Below, one piece after another: positions 1 to 64,000 of a DNA stretch of 64,000 nucleotides. The DNA comes from Pogonophryne albipinna (lineage: Eukaryota > Chordata > Actinopteri > Perciformes > Artedidraconidae). The notes under the pieces are model-generated. The model was not told the DNA's origin. It made no database searches and was given only the letters and a program-made list of their open reading frames with translations. The number at the start of each line of letters is the position of its first letter. The first letter of the stretch is position 1. The stretch covers positions 10,348,459 through 10,412,458 of the forward strand of contig CM053261.1 of assembly GCA_028583405.1 (NCBI GenBank). The letters run 5' to 3'. The translations under genes and the position numbers were made by a program.

Positions 1-199
1 TCACAACAGAGCTGGCCAGCTGACCAATCAGAGCAGACTGGGCTCTGGTTTCAGACAGAGGGTGAAAAGAGGTGCTGCAGCACAGGGAGTATGAGAAAAA
101 ATAAAGAGCTTTTTGAACATTAAAGCATGGAGACATGTCCCAGATGAGGATCAAAATACAAACATGAACCTGGAAATTAGCATAATAGGGCCACTTTAA
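1..199 (-). mobile_element. MITE fragment with TTAA-type end (cut by the window edge)
   Basis: The right end reads as the reverse complement of TTAAAGTGGCCCTATTATG, with TTAA at 196-199. The body matches, in inverted orientation, the element starting at 18691; the stretch around 20-70 aligns almost base for base with about 19315-19375. The left end is outside the window. The class (piggyBac- or Kolobok-like) is inferred only from the TTAA target. Confidence 0.6.
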
Positions 200-1114
200 T
201 TACCTGTGTTGTTGGTAATGTAGGGAGAGCTTAACTTTGCAGTGCTGTGGTGTTTTTATATTAGACATCAGATTAGGTGACTCAATGTTTTAGCCCCATA
301 TTCAAGTGTTCCTCAAAATATGATTTCTGGGGTGTCCCATGCACTTACACATGCTAGCATCCATACAAACTCTGTTATACAAACTCAGAGAAGAACACAA
401 GAGACATACACTCATCTGTGTCCTTGATGATTTAGGGGTTTTATGTCAAGCAAAACTAATTTTCATACATTTTAAGGGCTTACACGAAGCTCTGCCTTGT
501 TCCAGAGGTTCAACACACCACAGTACGCAGACATGTGAAGCCATTAGACCGCTCTGCAGGCCGGAGCCCACAGCTGGTCATCTTTATTGGTCCCAGTGGA
601 GACGGTCGTTATGGCCACTCCAACTCAATTATTGCATCTTAGTTAGGGTCCCAGTGAAATAATGATAAATATTCATGCAGATTAACCAGAGAGCAGTGTG
701 TGTTTATGTGTGTGCGAGTGCCTGTATAAATAAAATGATGTGTTGGTAGATACAGGGACAGGTAATAATAGAATAGCTAGAAGAAATTAAATGTCAGCTA
801 ACTGAAAGGCTAATTTGTGCAGTGTAAATGGCCAGAGACTTAAGCTTCATGGATATAAACGGCTACTAAATAACTAATTAAAAACAAAAATATAAAAAAT
901 ACATTTTAGCACCTGAACCTTTCCTTCTCATTTATTTTCCCATGAATCATCTCACGACCCCTGAGATGTATCTGGTAACCCTTGGTTAACTGAACTAGCT
1001 TACTGTATATCATTTAAGCCTAGGTTCAAACATCTCAATATATAGCAGCTACAGAACAACACTGAAATGTAGCTCTTACCTTAATGCATCAGTATTAACT
1101 ATCGGTTAACCACC

Positions 1115-1320
1115 GGGAGGCTGTAGCGCAGTGGGTTAGTGCGTTGGTGTTCGGATCAGGGGAGCACAGGTTCAAACCCCACTGCAGTCAGCATGTCGTT
1201 GTGTCCCTGAGACACTTCACCCCAAATTGCTCCTGTGGGGATTGTCCACAGTATTGAGTATGTAAGTCGCTTTGGATAAAAGTGTCTAACAAGTGACATG
1301 TAATGTAATAATGTAATTAC
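1115..1320 (+). mobile_element. V-SINE-like tRNA-derived SINE with L2-type tail
   Basis: The tRNA-like head carries an A-box (TAGCGCAGTGG, about 1124-1134) and a B-box (GGTTCAAACCC). A conserved central block and a tail follow; the tail at 1262-1287 matches the 3' tail of the L2 LINE at 30356-30381 in reverse complement. The element ends in a (TAATG)-like simple repeat. It is not a functional tRNA gene. Confidence 0.75.
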
Positions 1321-1382
1321 AATCAGACCAGTCATGTGAAACATTTTATTTTTTGCTTTGGATACTTTTTGGCTGATAACAC

Positions 1383-1773
1383 TTAAAGGTGGGGTAGGTA
1401 ATTTCGGAGAAACCAGCTCGAGTGCGCTAGAATTTGAAAATACACAACCGGAACAAATCTGCCACTTCCTTCAGACTTCCTTACAGAGCCCCTCCTCCAA
1501 CACACACAAACGCGCACATGACCAATGAGGGCACAAGATAAGTTTGTGCACAGATGGAAGGCTGACAGGCAGGTAGGCCATCCAGTTATTTTAGCCGGGC
1601 CGGTTCAGATGATTGGTCGTGCTTTTTACAGTGCTACGGCTTCCACAGATGAATTTTCTTTATGGATTTTTTGTCAAAGCATTTAATATATTCATTGCTA
1701 TCGGGATGTTAAGAGCATTCCATGGAATACAACAAAAAGTGTTTCTGAAATAAATTACATACCCCACCTTTAA
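1383..1773 (+). mobile_element. TTAA-flanked MITE, copy 1
   Basis: About 390 bp with near-perfect ~22-bp terminal inverted repeats (TTAAAGGTGGGGTAGGTAAT at the left, the same with one change at the right). TTAA at both ends suggests a TTAA target site, typical of piggyBac/Kolobok-type transposition. It carries no transposase frame. A second copy in inverted orientation is at 36811-37202. Confidence 0.8.
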
Positions 1774-3649
1774 GTGCAATTTTTGAATAAACATACTTTT
1801 AAAAAATTATCTTCCCATTGTTGTAATGTGCATGTTGATGAACAGAATATGTTACCTCCCAGTCTTTAACACCAGCACTTCACTTTGAGATGGCTTTTTT
1901 ATACATATTGACTCAGTTTCACCAGTTCAAAGGATTTGTTCTTCCAAACGACCTTTGTTTCTTATTCGTGTGAGTTGATGTGTTTCCAGTTTGCTGTAAA
2001 GCTGCTTGCTCAGCAGCATTATTTCTCCGCTACAGTGCTTTACAGGCTGACTAGTCCATTAGACGAACTTGTTTGAATCACGTCTCCCTGCAAGATGAGA
2101 GAGCTGTTAATTCCCAGACTGTGAGTAACTGCACATTGCTGCAGAGGTCTGCTGGTTTAAATTCACAGGGTTTGATCATACTTCACCCTGGTAATAAGGT
2201 GCATTCACTTCTACAAAGAGGCATCCTTGCAATACAGATTGCGGTTTTTAATGACTCCCTCAGACCCTCTCGCGCTCTTAAATAATGATCTCACTCTCTG
2301 AGGTTTACAGCACACTGCTCACAACTCACACAGCGTGACGTTCTATCACCTACTGTGGAATAAGTGGGGTATTGACTTGGCAAAATGAACCCTCTTGTCT
2401 TTAGTGATGGCCAAGTGATGTCAGCACCACCTATTGTTCCTCTCAAAGACAATAATTCTTCTCCTAGTTTCACTCTGAGGATTGCACCAGTAAACTGTGG
2501 ATCTTACAGGATAAGGCTTATTTTCTGCAGTTGTGTTCTCGGTACACAACAAAAACAAACCCTCCACTATGCCCTAAATGAGCACTTTATACTTTACAGA
2601 GTTTACAGTAGTAACAGTGAAATATACAAATACAATGAAGCAAGACCTCATACAAAGTTACACAAATACAGGTTTGAAATGAAAATTTTGACAGCTGTAA
2701 ATAGCTTATAAGCTTTTTATAAATCTCAAGTGGATTTTTTAATGCTTCTATTTGACTAATTTAAAATTAAAATCTAAATCCATTTAGTGACAGCAATGCA
2801 AAACCCATCCCCTCAGCATTTACACCATTCGATGATCAAGGACATTGAAATTAGCCGTAGCTAGTCTTGGATATTCAAAGCATTATAGCAGTGTATAAAG
2901 GTAAATAGAATTAAAATGATATTTATTTCCAAATAACCTTGTGTGGATGCTTAAAGAAAGTAATGTGTGGTCTTTGCTTGGGAATAAGAGCACTACTGTA
3001 GGCTGTTTTCTATTTACCCTGATGTGTTCAATGTCATCATAACCATTAGCAAAATGAAAATATAGGAACCAAGGTCTATCGTCTGTTAATACCAACACTA
3101 AACTAGTATTGGGGCTTCCAACTAAATCGTTTTTAGACCAACGCTAAAATGGTGTGATGCTTTGGGAATCCATAGTCAAATGAAGCCTAATGTAAGCTGT
3201 TTATTGTTTGTTGGCAGGCTTACAGGTGTGTCAGCCTCCTCCATCTCTAGCAAATCACTCAAGGCCACATCTCCCTCCACCTCCTCTACACTCATCTGTT
3301 CAGTCACGAGCAACAGTGCTGAACAAATAATAAGGTTCAATCCACTTTGTGTACAGATGAAATGAGAGAGAAGGTTCTTTGTGTTTTGAGGCAGATTGTC
3401 TGATTTGCAAAGACATCAATCTCCATCATGTCTGGTTTACGTGATCCTCTCTCACTCGTGCTCACCCTCTCTCTCTCCCGCCACTTGTGTTGCCATCTGT
3501 TCTCCATTAATGTGAGTTACGAGCAGTAATTGAAGCATCTGTTCATCCGGTGTGCATCCTTTCCTCTGACACTCCAACATATAGCACCTCTCTCGCTACA
3601 TCTCTCAATCTCTCCTTTCATTTTGCTTTCCATTATGTCTCTCTCACAC

Positions 3650-3920
3650 ACACAGCTTGGTCTGCTGCTGCAGTGTTTTCAGCTGGTAGGTTGGTCCACC
3701 ACTTGGATCCAGACTGAAATATCTCAACAACTATGAGATGGATTTCCTTGACATTTTGTTCAGACTTTTGTTCTGTTCTGAGGATAAATCCTATTGACTT
3801 TTCTTCTTCTGCCACCACGACCATGGTCTTTTTGGTTTTGATTGAATTGTCTTACCTTATTTAATTGCGATTTGGTTAGCATTCCCCCTAGAATTGATAA
3901 AAGTCAATACATTTATAAAA
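3650..3920. repeat. Diffuse dispersed repeat fragment
   Basis: The segment around 3700-3800 (TCTCAACAACTATGAGATGG, then CATTTTGTTCAGAC) resembles a fish repeat also seen near 48430-48630 and 52110-52480, which share wording about 'ccatgaaat..gtacagacattcatg'. Ends are not definable by eye. Confidence 0.4.
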
Positions 3921-5115
3921 AGGTAGACGACACCAGTGGGCAAAGCTGTTCTGATTGGGATCTTTTTAGGTTCCTCACTGTTTGCATATTATTTAAAAAG
4001 CAGCTGCTTTACTCTACAACCACAATTCATCTTAGGGCTCATCTGCTTGCTTTTCACCTACATGTGGCAGCGGAGTCACCAGAAACAAGTGGAGCGACAT
4101 CAACTGTACAACATTTCCACCACACGTGGAAGATCCTCACCAGATGGTTATAAAAAAGATTATACCTATGGGCCATTATTTGGGGATTTTGAAGGATAAT
4201 GACAGATCTGGAGCCACAATATAAAGATCGTCATCGCACAACAACCTCAGACTGTTATATGAAGCCACATGGGAAAAGATGTAGACTATAGGCCTAATGA
4301 AGGTTGAAACACTCCCTGTACAGAGACAAATGGAAACACATACCATTTTAGTTCTAATTAGTTGGACCTTGACTTTTTGAGTGAGAGCTTTAGTAAAGTA
4401 AGGCTATTTTTCAAGATTTCTCTCTGAAAACATTTACCTGTTGCCCAGTTAACCAAAGCAATACATGTGTGTGCCGGACAGCTAAACACTGATCTGTAAC
4501 TTGCTAGAAAGCTTCGTAATGCAGAGGGGAGCTGTAGATTCATCTGATTATTAACTGTGTGTACCAGCAATATCTGTACTATAGTAGTTTAGGTGTCTGT
4601 CAGCTTAAAATCAAGAGCTCCAAGGTATATTTGAACACAAAAAGGGGAAACATCAATAAATACACACAAATATAGGTACTGTAGATGCAAACACACTCAC
4701 ACATACCATATACCACCAGGATAAGTCTTGTCCTTTTTATTGATCACTTCACTTTCACTAACACAGACCTGTCAGCTGATAGTGAAGATGCTATCTTACT
4801 GCTGGATTGGGAAACGGTGTAAAATACCTGCAAACAAGACCTGACTAGAGCAGTTTGTGAATGGATCTGACTAGATGCTCCAGAGCAACTGCTGAGAGGA
4901 AAGAAAAGCAAGACAGAAAGTGTGTTTCTGTGTGTGTGAGGCAGTGTGAACTGTACCCCCTGTATGTGCTTAGCAGGCTGCACAGACTGACTGAGCTAAT
5001 AGGCAGGATGTGTGTGAGCGGGAGGCTGGAAGAGGTGGTGAAGGCAGACTCTTCCTGCTGTCACTTTCTGTCTGGCTCTGGCATGTTTACACCCTTGATG
5101 GGGGTAAAAAGCTCC

Positions 5116-5116
<1 letters not shown>

Positions 5117-5178
<62 letters not shown>
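5117..5178. repeat. (CA)n microsatellite
   Basis: Perfect dinucleotide run of about 31 units in the upstream intron. Confidence 0.95.
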
Positions 5179-5180
<2 letters not shown>

Positions 5181-7226
5181 ATAGTCTTACCTATTGTGCT
5201 GTACATTCAGTCAGACACTGTCATGCAGAGATAATTCCTGTCTCGCATTTATTATAACTTCTCCTCCTCTGATGTAATCACCCTCATCTGACTGAAATTA
5301 TCCTCCCGGAGCTTCCCCAATCAAGAATAGGACATGAATGCCTAAAAGAGAAACACTGCATCCTCCAAACGGGAGCCAAATCAGTGTGAGAGTGACAGAT
5401 TTGAGGGGTAATGCTAAGTAGAGGTAGGCAGACAGGTGGGGTGTCCATATGTCGCCCCGCTATCCCCCCCCGCTGCTCCCCTCTCCTGCCTGGATGGGGG
5501 TCAGAGGGCAGGCTGCTGTCTCTCTCTCCTCAGCATGGACACTTGGCATCAGTGCCGCGTGCTGAAAAAGAGCCGCCATCCTGCATTTCAGCTATTGTTG
5601 AGTACTGTAACTACTACTGCTTTACAATGGTGTTCTTTCTGTCAAAAGTCAGTGTCTCATTTTTAAGGGGAACTCGACTGACTTTATACATAATATGCAT
5701 TTAAGTGAGCTACTGTGAACAAAAGTAATACAAAACCTTTTGTGTCTAGGCAGCTGTGTGAAGTCTGATAAATGTCCTTAAGCGATGTCACAGCACTAAG
5801 TCTTTAGAAAGTCAGGAAAGAAAAATGTGGTTGTGCGGAGCATGGTGTGGAGTCAGAAAGAGTTTACCCAGAGCTTCCTCTTTGCTGCAGGCTTGAGGTT
5901 ACATAAACTGCTACTAGAAAAGTAAACTTGAATTAATTGAACTGTGAGCGGTCGAGTTGTATTGTGGGTAATGTAGGGACCATGTCTTGAAAAGGAAGAA
6001 CAATGTGTGTTAGCACAAAGATGATATCTCTGGCACTGTGGCATTGGTTATGATTATGAGTCTGCAAATACTAAGGGCTATAGCTAAATATGTGGGGTAA
6101 TCTCTTAGTGTTAAAGGTACAATTGTTTTATAGAATTAAAGGCTTTCAACATTCATACATAGACCTTTAGCATGCACACAATGCATTTTGGTGAAAAACA
6201 CAACTTTATACTTGTATTTACTTCTGGTTTTCCAGACTAAGAGTTTAGTTAATTCTGATCTGAAGTCAAATCTTGTGATTTTTTTTTTGCACCGTGTTTC
6301 AGCTTTATGGTTTTACAGGGAAAACCCAAAAACAACAACATTTTTGGACAAGTGACCATCGCTTAGCGGTTGTTTGGAAGACAGCGTTTGTTGTCAGTAG
6401 GTTTGGCACTGTCCATATTACTGAATCTGATCATGTGAGATTGACAGACACAGAAACTGTATTCGGGGTCATCACTTGTTTGTACTACAGACAGCAGACA
6501 AATGAAAAGGCCATAAGGTTATTAAATAAAGAGGGTTATATTATCAATGCTGCTTTGACTGATTTCTCTGTTTCTAAAGGGATATGACCCCAGCTGTAAT
6601 CAGGAACCATTTATCCTCCTATGTGTAAATCAACAGCGACATGACAGCGTGTCCTGCTCACATTCTGCTCCCAACACCAACACACCCATTAAAGGCTTAA
6701 TGTATTAGATTAGGCTTGACCCCCGGCTCTATTCGTTTCAATTAAGCTGCCTGAAGACGAGGAGAAGGACAAAGACAGTGGCGGGAGCAGAAAGTGGCAG
6801 GCGGGACAGGAGAAGCTGTGTAATCTAATTCCTCTTCTCTTTGTCTTCATACACTCACTGTCATGATAGATTATGTTTAAATGGGAGGGGAGAGGGCAGG
6901 ATGATAAATGAGAGAGAAAAAGGGGGAGGAATTAGGGGGAAGAGAGAGGGAGACAGGACAATTAAGTTACAGTCTGTTCTGCAGAGAGAAGAAGAGAGGT
7001 GTGTTTGTGTGTGTCCTCATGAATTTAATGTCATGATTCATTGACTCCAATGTTGCTGTGAAATGCATGAGGGATCCCAATGAAGTGTGTGTGTGCGTGT
7101 GTGCGTGCGTGCGTGCGTGCGTACATGCATGCATGCGTAAACTGTGTGCGATATACTCTGCTGAAAGTAAAAGTCGTGCTTTCAAAACCTTAGTTAACTT
7201 AACAATAATAAGTATTATGAGCTAAA

Positions 7227-8022
7227 TTAAAGGTCCCATGTCATTTTCCGGTTATTACCCGTCCCCTTGTGTGTTATGAAGGTTTTTCTGCATGTATAAC
7301 ACAGAAAAGACCTGTCTATGCTGCCCCAGAACGCCTCGTTGGAGATTTTTCTTTTTCCATTTGTTTCTTCTGGGAACCTCGTGACGTAACGAGTACCCCG
7401 TGAACCAATTGGTCCAAATGGACCAATCCGCGGAGCCGTTACGTCCGCGGAGCTGTTACGTGGACTTCCTCACACACACACACACTCAATCTTTTCTCAG
7501 CCTGATACGGCGGGGCGAGGCTGTGAGTCTGCGGGTGTGTGTGTGTGTGCTCGGGCTGGTTTCGGGCTGGGTTTCGCTGTGTCTCGCTGTCTCGCCGACC
7601 CGGAAACCACACCAGTAAGCCAGCTCACGCTGTCCGCTCCTCGCAGCAGCAGCGAGCCTCGCAACGTCCCGCCAACACGGCACCCCACGCAGCATTCCCA
7701 TCTGTTTGTCATTACTGGTGTCATTTTCTGGTTGCTAACAAACGCCATTGTAACACATAATCACTGATATTCCGCTGTAACGGTGGTGGACTCATCAGAA
7801 CAGAGTGGGCGAGCTGACCAATCGGAGCACAGTGGGCTCATATGGAGGGGGGGGGGGGGGCTCCAACAAGCCGTTTAGGACAGAGTGAATACACATACTA
7901 TACAGAGATACTGTATGAGAAACCAATGTGAGTTTGGAACATTGAACAATGTAAATCTATTCTAATAGACCTCAACAATGGAAATATGATCAGTAGAAAT
8001 GGCCATGACATGGGACCTTTAA
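7227..8022. mobile_element. TTAA-flanked MITE (796 bp)
   Basis: Terminal inverted repeats begin TTAAAGGTCCCATGTCAT at both ends, with TTAA at 7227-7230 and 8019-8022. The interior includes a (CA)n/(GT)n pair, a GC-rich section around 7490-7690 and a poly-G run near 7848-7860. No transposase is encoded. Confidence 0.75.
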
Positions 8023-8493
8023 GTTAAAACATGAAAGTAAAAGTACTCACTGTGGAGTAAAATGTTTCCTGTCAGTGTTTACTACTTTATATGATGTATT
8101 CAGATTAATATTACTGCTGGTTTGTGTGTATTTTATTGTGTATGTGGTATAGTTTGATCCACAGCTTTGCACTTTGTTCTGTAAGATTATAACATATGTA
8201 GCCATGTTGTGCTGTGAGAACCACATATCTCAAAACATTTTCATCAGAAAAACAGCCTTTGTAATGAGGCCTTTTCAGCTGATCCAAGAGGGTTCTTTAA
8301 TAGTCTTTTTAGCTTATGAGGTAATGTTATTTTCTCAGCACATAAATGAACACTTCATCCATTCAAAATTGTACTGGACAAGCAATAAAATATGTGATAT
8401 GAAAACTAACCAACAGCTGTTAGAGTTGAATTGTAAAGAGGCATTAAAAGGAAATAAAGTAGATGCATCTGCCATGAATACTAGCGTTATCAG

Positions 8494-8750
8494 TAGCTTA
8501 GCTCAGCTGTAGGGACTTGGCTTGGGAACCGAATTGTCGCTGGTTCAAGTCCCAAAGAGTTTGGAGTGTGGACTCGTAGCTGGAGAGGGGCAACCTCCTG
8601 GTCACTACTGTCCATGAGCAAGGCACTGCACCCCCAACTGCTCCCTGGCACCATAACACATGGCACCCTATTCCCTTTTACACCTCGTTATAAGAAATGC
8701 ATGTGTGTATTACAACCTTATGTGTATAGGTCCTGTGCATGTGCCATTTC
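8494..8750 (+). mobile_element. tRNA-derived SINE (family B, copy 1)
   Basis: The head carries TAGCTCAG and GTAGGGACTTGG, followed by a B-box GGTTCAAGTCC. The rest (AGCAAGGCACTGCACCCCCA) matches the second copy at 10705-11028. It ends about 175 bp upstream of exon w1. Confidence 0.65.
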
Positions 8751-8925
8751 GTGATCTTCTTCTTTTAAAGCATGTACCTGAAAGTAATTGAGTTATTGTT
8801 GAACATGGAACACACGCTTAGCTTCTGGCATGACCACAAATCAAGTATCAATCTTTTAGCCATAACAATTCAGAAGCAGATAAAAATGTAAAGGTCTTGA
8901 TTAACTTTCTTTCTTCTTCCTGCAG

Positions 8926-61573
<52,648 letters not shown>

Positions 61574-62104
61574 GATATTTGCTGAACCCAGAGGGACAAT
61601 CTTCTGTTTCATTTATTGTGCTATGAAAGAGGCTATCAATTTGTCAGCTAAATACTACCACATTTTTTAAGCAATACCTGCTGAGGAATAGGATTAAAAA
61701 TGCTGTTTCATACTGACTGAGTGATTTTACACGTCACTACTTTATGTGAAGGGATGTTACATTTGTGAATGTGATGACTGTGCCTTCTCCTGGAGAGAGC
61801 TGGAAGGACAAAATGAGAAGTGTTGAGTCTCTGGCTTTAATTGTGTTTTGATGACTGACTAGAGAGCATATATCTCAATGCCTCCATGTACTGTACTCAC
61901 AGTCTGTTGACTGAATGCCTGAGAAAAAGAGAAAATGTTATGTCAACCTAAATGCTCGCTATATTGTTGTAAGTTAACCTGAATTTGATCTTGATTTATT
62001 GTGTGATAACTATTGGTAAATGTCACTATCAATGCTTATGGTTGTCATTTATTTTGTAAAGTAAACAGTGTTTTCCAGTCATTATTATACATTTTATAAA
62101 GACA

Positions 62105-62110
62105 ATTAAA
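62105..62110 (+). terminator. ttc28: Candidate poly(A) signal ATTAAA
   Basis: Second most common poly(A) hexamer, inside ACAATTAAAAAAAAAGGACG, about 530 nt after the stop. An internal A-rich run here could also cause false priming in cDNA. Confidence 0.4.
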
Positions 62111-62277
62111 AAAAAAGGACGTAAGGAAAACATTTTGATATTTTTTATGGAGATTTTATGTGTGATTGTCAGCATGGTACTTCTTGCTGTTCAGTGTGTT
62201 AGCCACTTTATAATGTATCATTTTACAGCAGTGCCAGACTCCTATTTGGAAATATTTCAATTCTCAAGAAGTGGACA

Positions 62278-62283
62278 AATAAA
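62278..62283 (+). terminator. ttc28: Candidate poly(A) signal AATAAA
   Basis: Canonical hexamer in ACAAATAAAAACG, followed within 20 nt by a T/G-rich stretch. Best candidate for the ttc28 end; it lies only about 280 bp before the pitpnb start codon. Confidence 0.55.
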
Positions 62284-62479
62284 AACGTTCTTTTCCTTGT
62301 TTTGTTTTTATGACACAAATCAATTCTCTCCACATTTTCACTTACATGAAACTGTCTATCTATTGCAATGGATTTTATTTTTTAGTAAATCAAATGTTTC
62401 TAATTAATATGTAGAAATCATGTTTAATTCATACTCTGGTAAATCGAAGAGACAGTGGTGTGGATTTTTCAGCCTATCA

Positions 62480-62565
62480 TATTTTTTCTGGAAGGCGGAA
62501 CGAACTTGTTGATAATTCTTTCTGGTGTCCGGTCCCAGTGCGCAGGCGCAGCCCGGGTGACGAAG
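62480..62565 (+). promoter_or_regulatory. pitpnb: pitpnb promoter-proximal region / 5' UTR with NRF1-like site
   Basis: GC content rises sharply here. TGCGCAGGCGCA at 62539-62550 resembles the NRF1 palindrome (GCGCANGCGC), common in TATA-less housekeeping promoters, 15 bp before the ATG. No TATA box is seen. Transcription start not determinable. Confidence 0.45.
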
Positions 62566-62585
62566 ATGGTGCTCATCAAAGAATA
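62566..62585 (+). CDS. pitpnb: pitpnb exon 1, phosphatidylinositol transfer protein beta (5' end only)
   Basis: ATG at 62566 in context CGAAGATGG starts MVLIKE, then TA of a split codon (Tyr) and a perfect donor gtgagt at 62586. MVL(I/L)KE(Y/F) is the N-terminus of class I PITPs, which move phosphatidylinositol and phosphatidylcholine between membranes; Ile at position 4 points to the beta form, and PITPNB is the neighbour of TTC28 on the same strand in human. Only seven residues are in the window, so the call rests on this match plus synteny. A pitpna-type paralogue is the main alternative. Confidence 0.82.
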
Positions 62586-64000
62586 GTGAGTATGAGGTAT
62601 TTTTTAAAAACGCTTTCTGGTGTGTTTAGAGGCTGATTTCCATCTATTCGAGTGCCTATTACTGAAGAGTAAATATATATGTATCGTTCAGGTCTGTCGT
62701 TTGCTGGATTTTGCGGTCGCGTAACCCGTAAGAAGCCAGCTTTGAGCAGGGTGGATCAGGACGTGGATAACGGGACACACCGGTCTTTTTTAGGCGTTGC
62801 TAGTGCAAGCTAACGTTAGCATCTGAGTTATAGCAGCGGAGGGGATAATTAGCTTCTTAGTGAAAATGAGTTACATAAAAAGGCTACACACAAACAATCT
62901 AGACATTCAGTCAGTCAACATGATTTTGAGGGTTGGATATGTCACCAACATTAAGGTAGCTAACCGGTTTGCAGCATGTTATATGTGTAAAGTGCCGTAA
63001 TGTTAAGCTTTGGTCCCGTGAGTGACAGATTAAGGTTCCTTCACCGTCGGATTTAACATGAACGTAATGCTAGCTTTGGCTAAGTTAGCCCTAGCAGCCG
63101 GCTAGCTGCTAGCATAAGCATTTTTGACAACAAGTTCATTTATAAACCTATATCTAACACTATCTAACTGCCATGTTGGTGTATTACATTCAATCATATC
63201 GTTAACAAAGAGTTTAGCAGGTATTTTCGTCCAGTATTTGCTAATTTCACATAGCAGTTGTACCCTTCAAGCTAGCTTGAGGTTACTTTGCTGTTACTTT
63301 GTTGGCGCTAGCATTACAGAGTTAGCCTTTTAAATGGGCGGCTAATACTTACCAAGCAACATCTCTAACGCAATTAACCACCAAATGTGAGCCCATACAT
63401 TTGTCGTATTGGTATTGGGGGGGTCCTTTTCATCCACTTTCGTTTCAGCAAAGCTTATTAGCTTCTGCTAAGTGGCTAACCAATATCCGCTCCAGATAAC
63501 GGTACCTGTTGTAGCCTTGTTTGTTCAAGTAGCCTTGGTTAAAACACACACATCTGCTTAAATCTACCACATTTTATTCTTAAATTATTATTGCATACTA
63601 GGCTAGGCTTCTGTGGAATAACAATAATACAAAAATAACCTGTATTGCATTTGTATTAACGCAATTGTAGAGGAGTATTTGAAACTTACTCAACATAATA
63701 ATTAAAGTAAAAATGTTATTGGTCAGGAGATATGGATTTATACATATATAATACTGTAGTATAGTTTACCCACATTATGCTTTCTAATCAAATGTATGAC
63801 CATGGAACAATATATTTGATTATTCTATGCAAAATATAATCATTAAGCAAACAGATGTTCCTATCAACTCATGTTGTTATGTTTTCTAACTGTTATGGTT
63901 TTTTATAAATATTGTGATTCTAGATCAATGTATAGCAGGCATCTTGTTTAAAGGGAGCCTTAATTGAAGAAAATGTGTAGACCTACATTTTGATGAGCTC
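62586..64000 (+). other. pitpnb: pitpnb intron 1 (partial)
   Basis: No second exon recognised. The first ~800 bp is rich in GCTAGC and TTAGC words, including the palindrome GCTAACGTTAGC near 62809-62820, then becomes AT-rich. No repeat family was recognised. Confidence 0.7.

Larger units (their letters stand above)
1..8925 (+). other. ttc28: ttc28 intron upstream of exon w1 (partial)
   Basis: No coding exon was recognised here; the open frames are short and lack splice-supported similarity. It holds a MITE fragment (1-199), a V-SINE (1115-1320), a TTAA-type MITE (1383-1773), a diffuse dispersed repeat (about 3650-3920), a (CA)n array (5117-5178), a GT-rich simple repeat (about 7084-7135), a second TTAA MITE (7227-8022) and a tRNA-derived SINE (8494-8750). 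The remainder looks like unique intronic sequence. An unrecognised short upstream exon cannot be excluded. Confidence 0.7.
61574..62300 (+). other. ttc28: ttc28 3' untranslated region
   Basis: AT-rich sequence after the stop. Candidate poly(A) signals are ATTAAA at 62105-62110 and AATAAA at 62278-62283; the second is followed by a T-rich stretch (TTCTTTTCCTTGTTTTG), which fits a downstream element. The true 3' end cannot be decided by eye. Confidence 0.6.

Noticed and set aside
3936..4199. 87-residue frame with a hydrophobic stretch (LIGIFLGSSLFAYYL)
   Set aside because: Isolated in an intron rich in dispersed repeats, no splice sites or family resemblance.

Overview
The window is teleost fish genomic DNA, probably from a spiny-rayed (percomorph-type) species. 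The evidence is a vertebrate gene with GT-AG introns, fish-type V-SINEs, an L2 LINE, hAT-like and TTAA-flanked MITEs, and very long perfect (GT)n arrays. The species cannot be named from the sequence.

One gene fills almost all of it: ttc28 (tetratricopeptide repeat domain 28), plus strand. I resolved 33 consecutive coding exons (w1-w33) from 8926 to the stop codon at 61571-61573. They join in a single open frame of 7293 nt, giving 2430 residues plus stop. The first exons (initiator Met and roughly the first hundred residues) lie upstream of the window. The protein reads as an N-terminal array of about 25 TPR units of ~40 residues (w1-w17), a CHAT-like domain (about w18-w25), a conserved region downstream of CHAT (w26-w31), and a long Ser/Pro-rich, probably disordered tail ending in a conserved C-terminal motif (w32-w33). 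Exon w29 is a 24-nt microexon, and intron 8 is a GC-AG intron.

About 1 kb after the ttc28 stop, in the same orientation, is the first coding exon of a phosphatidylinositol transfer protein gene, pitpnb (ATG at 62566, MVLIKE plus a split codon, then a perfect donor). The same gene pair lies next to each other on one strand in human (TTC28-PITPNB), so synteny supports both calls.

Layout: 1-8925 intron with MITEs and SINEs; 8926-13749 exons w1-w3; 13750-24878 large intron with three long dinucleotide arrays, nested MITEs, a probable solo LTR and a hAT element carrying a second MITE; 24879-27849 exons w4-w6; 27850-37223 large intron with an L2 LINE fragment, a hAT MITE, a pyrimidine-rich tract and a MITE ending 21 bp before exon w7; 37224-44117 dense TPR exons w7-w16; 44118-54650 TPR end and CHAT exons w17-w24; 55712-61573 exons w25-w33; 61574 to about 62300 the 3' UTR; from about 62480 the pitpnb promoter, exon 1 and intron 1. 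No bacterial-type operon, CRISPR array or new protein-coding system is visible. The unusual features are in splice-site architecture, transposon nesting, and the predicted loss of the CHAT catalytic cysteine.
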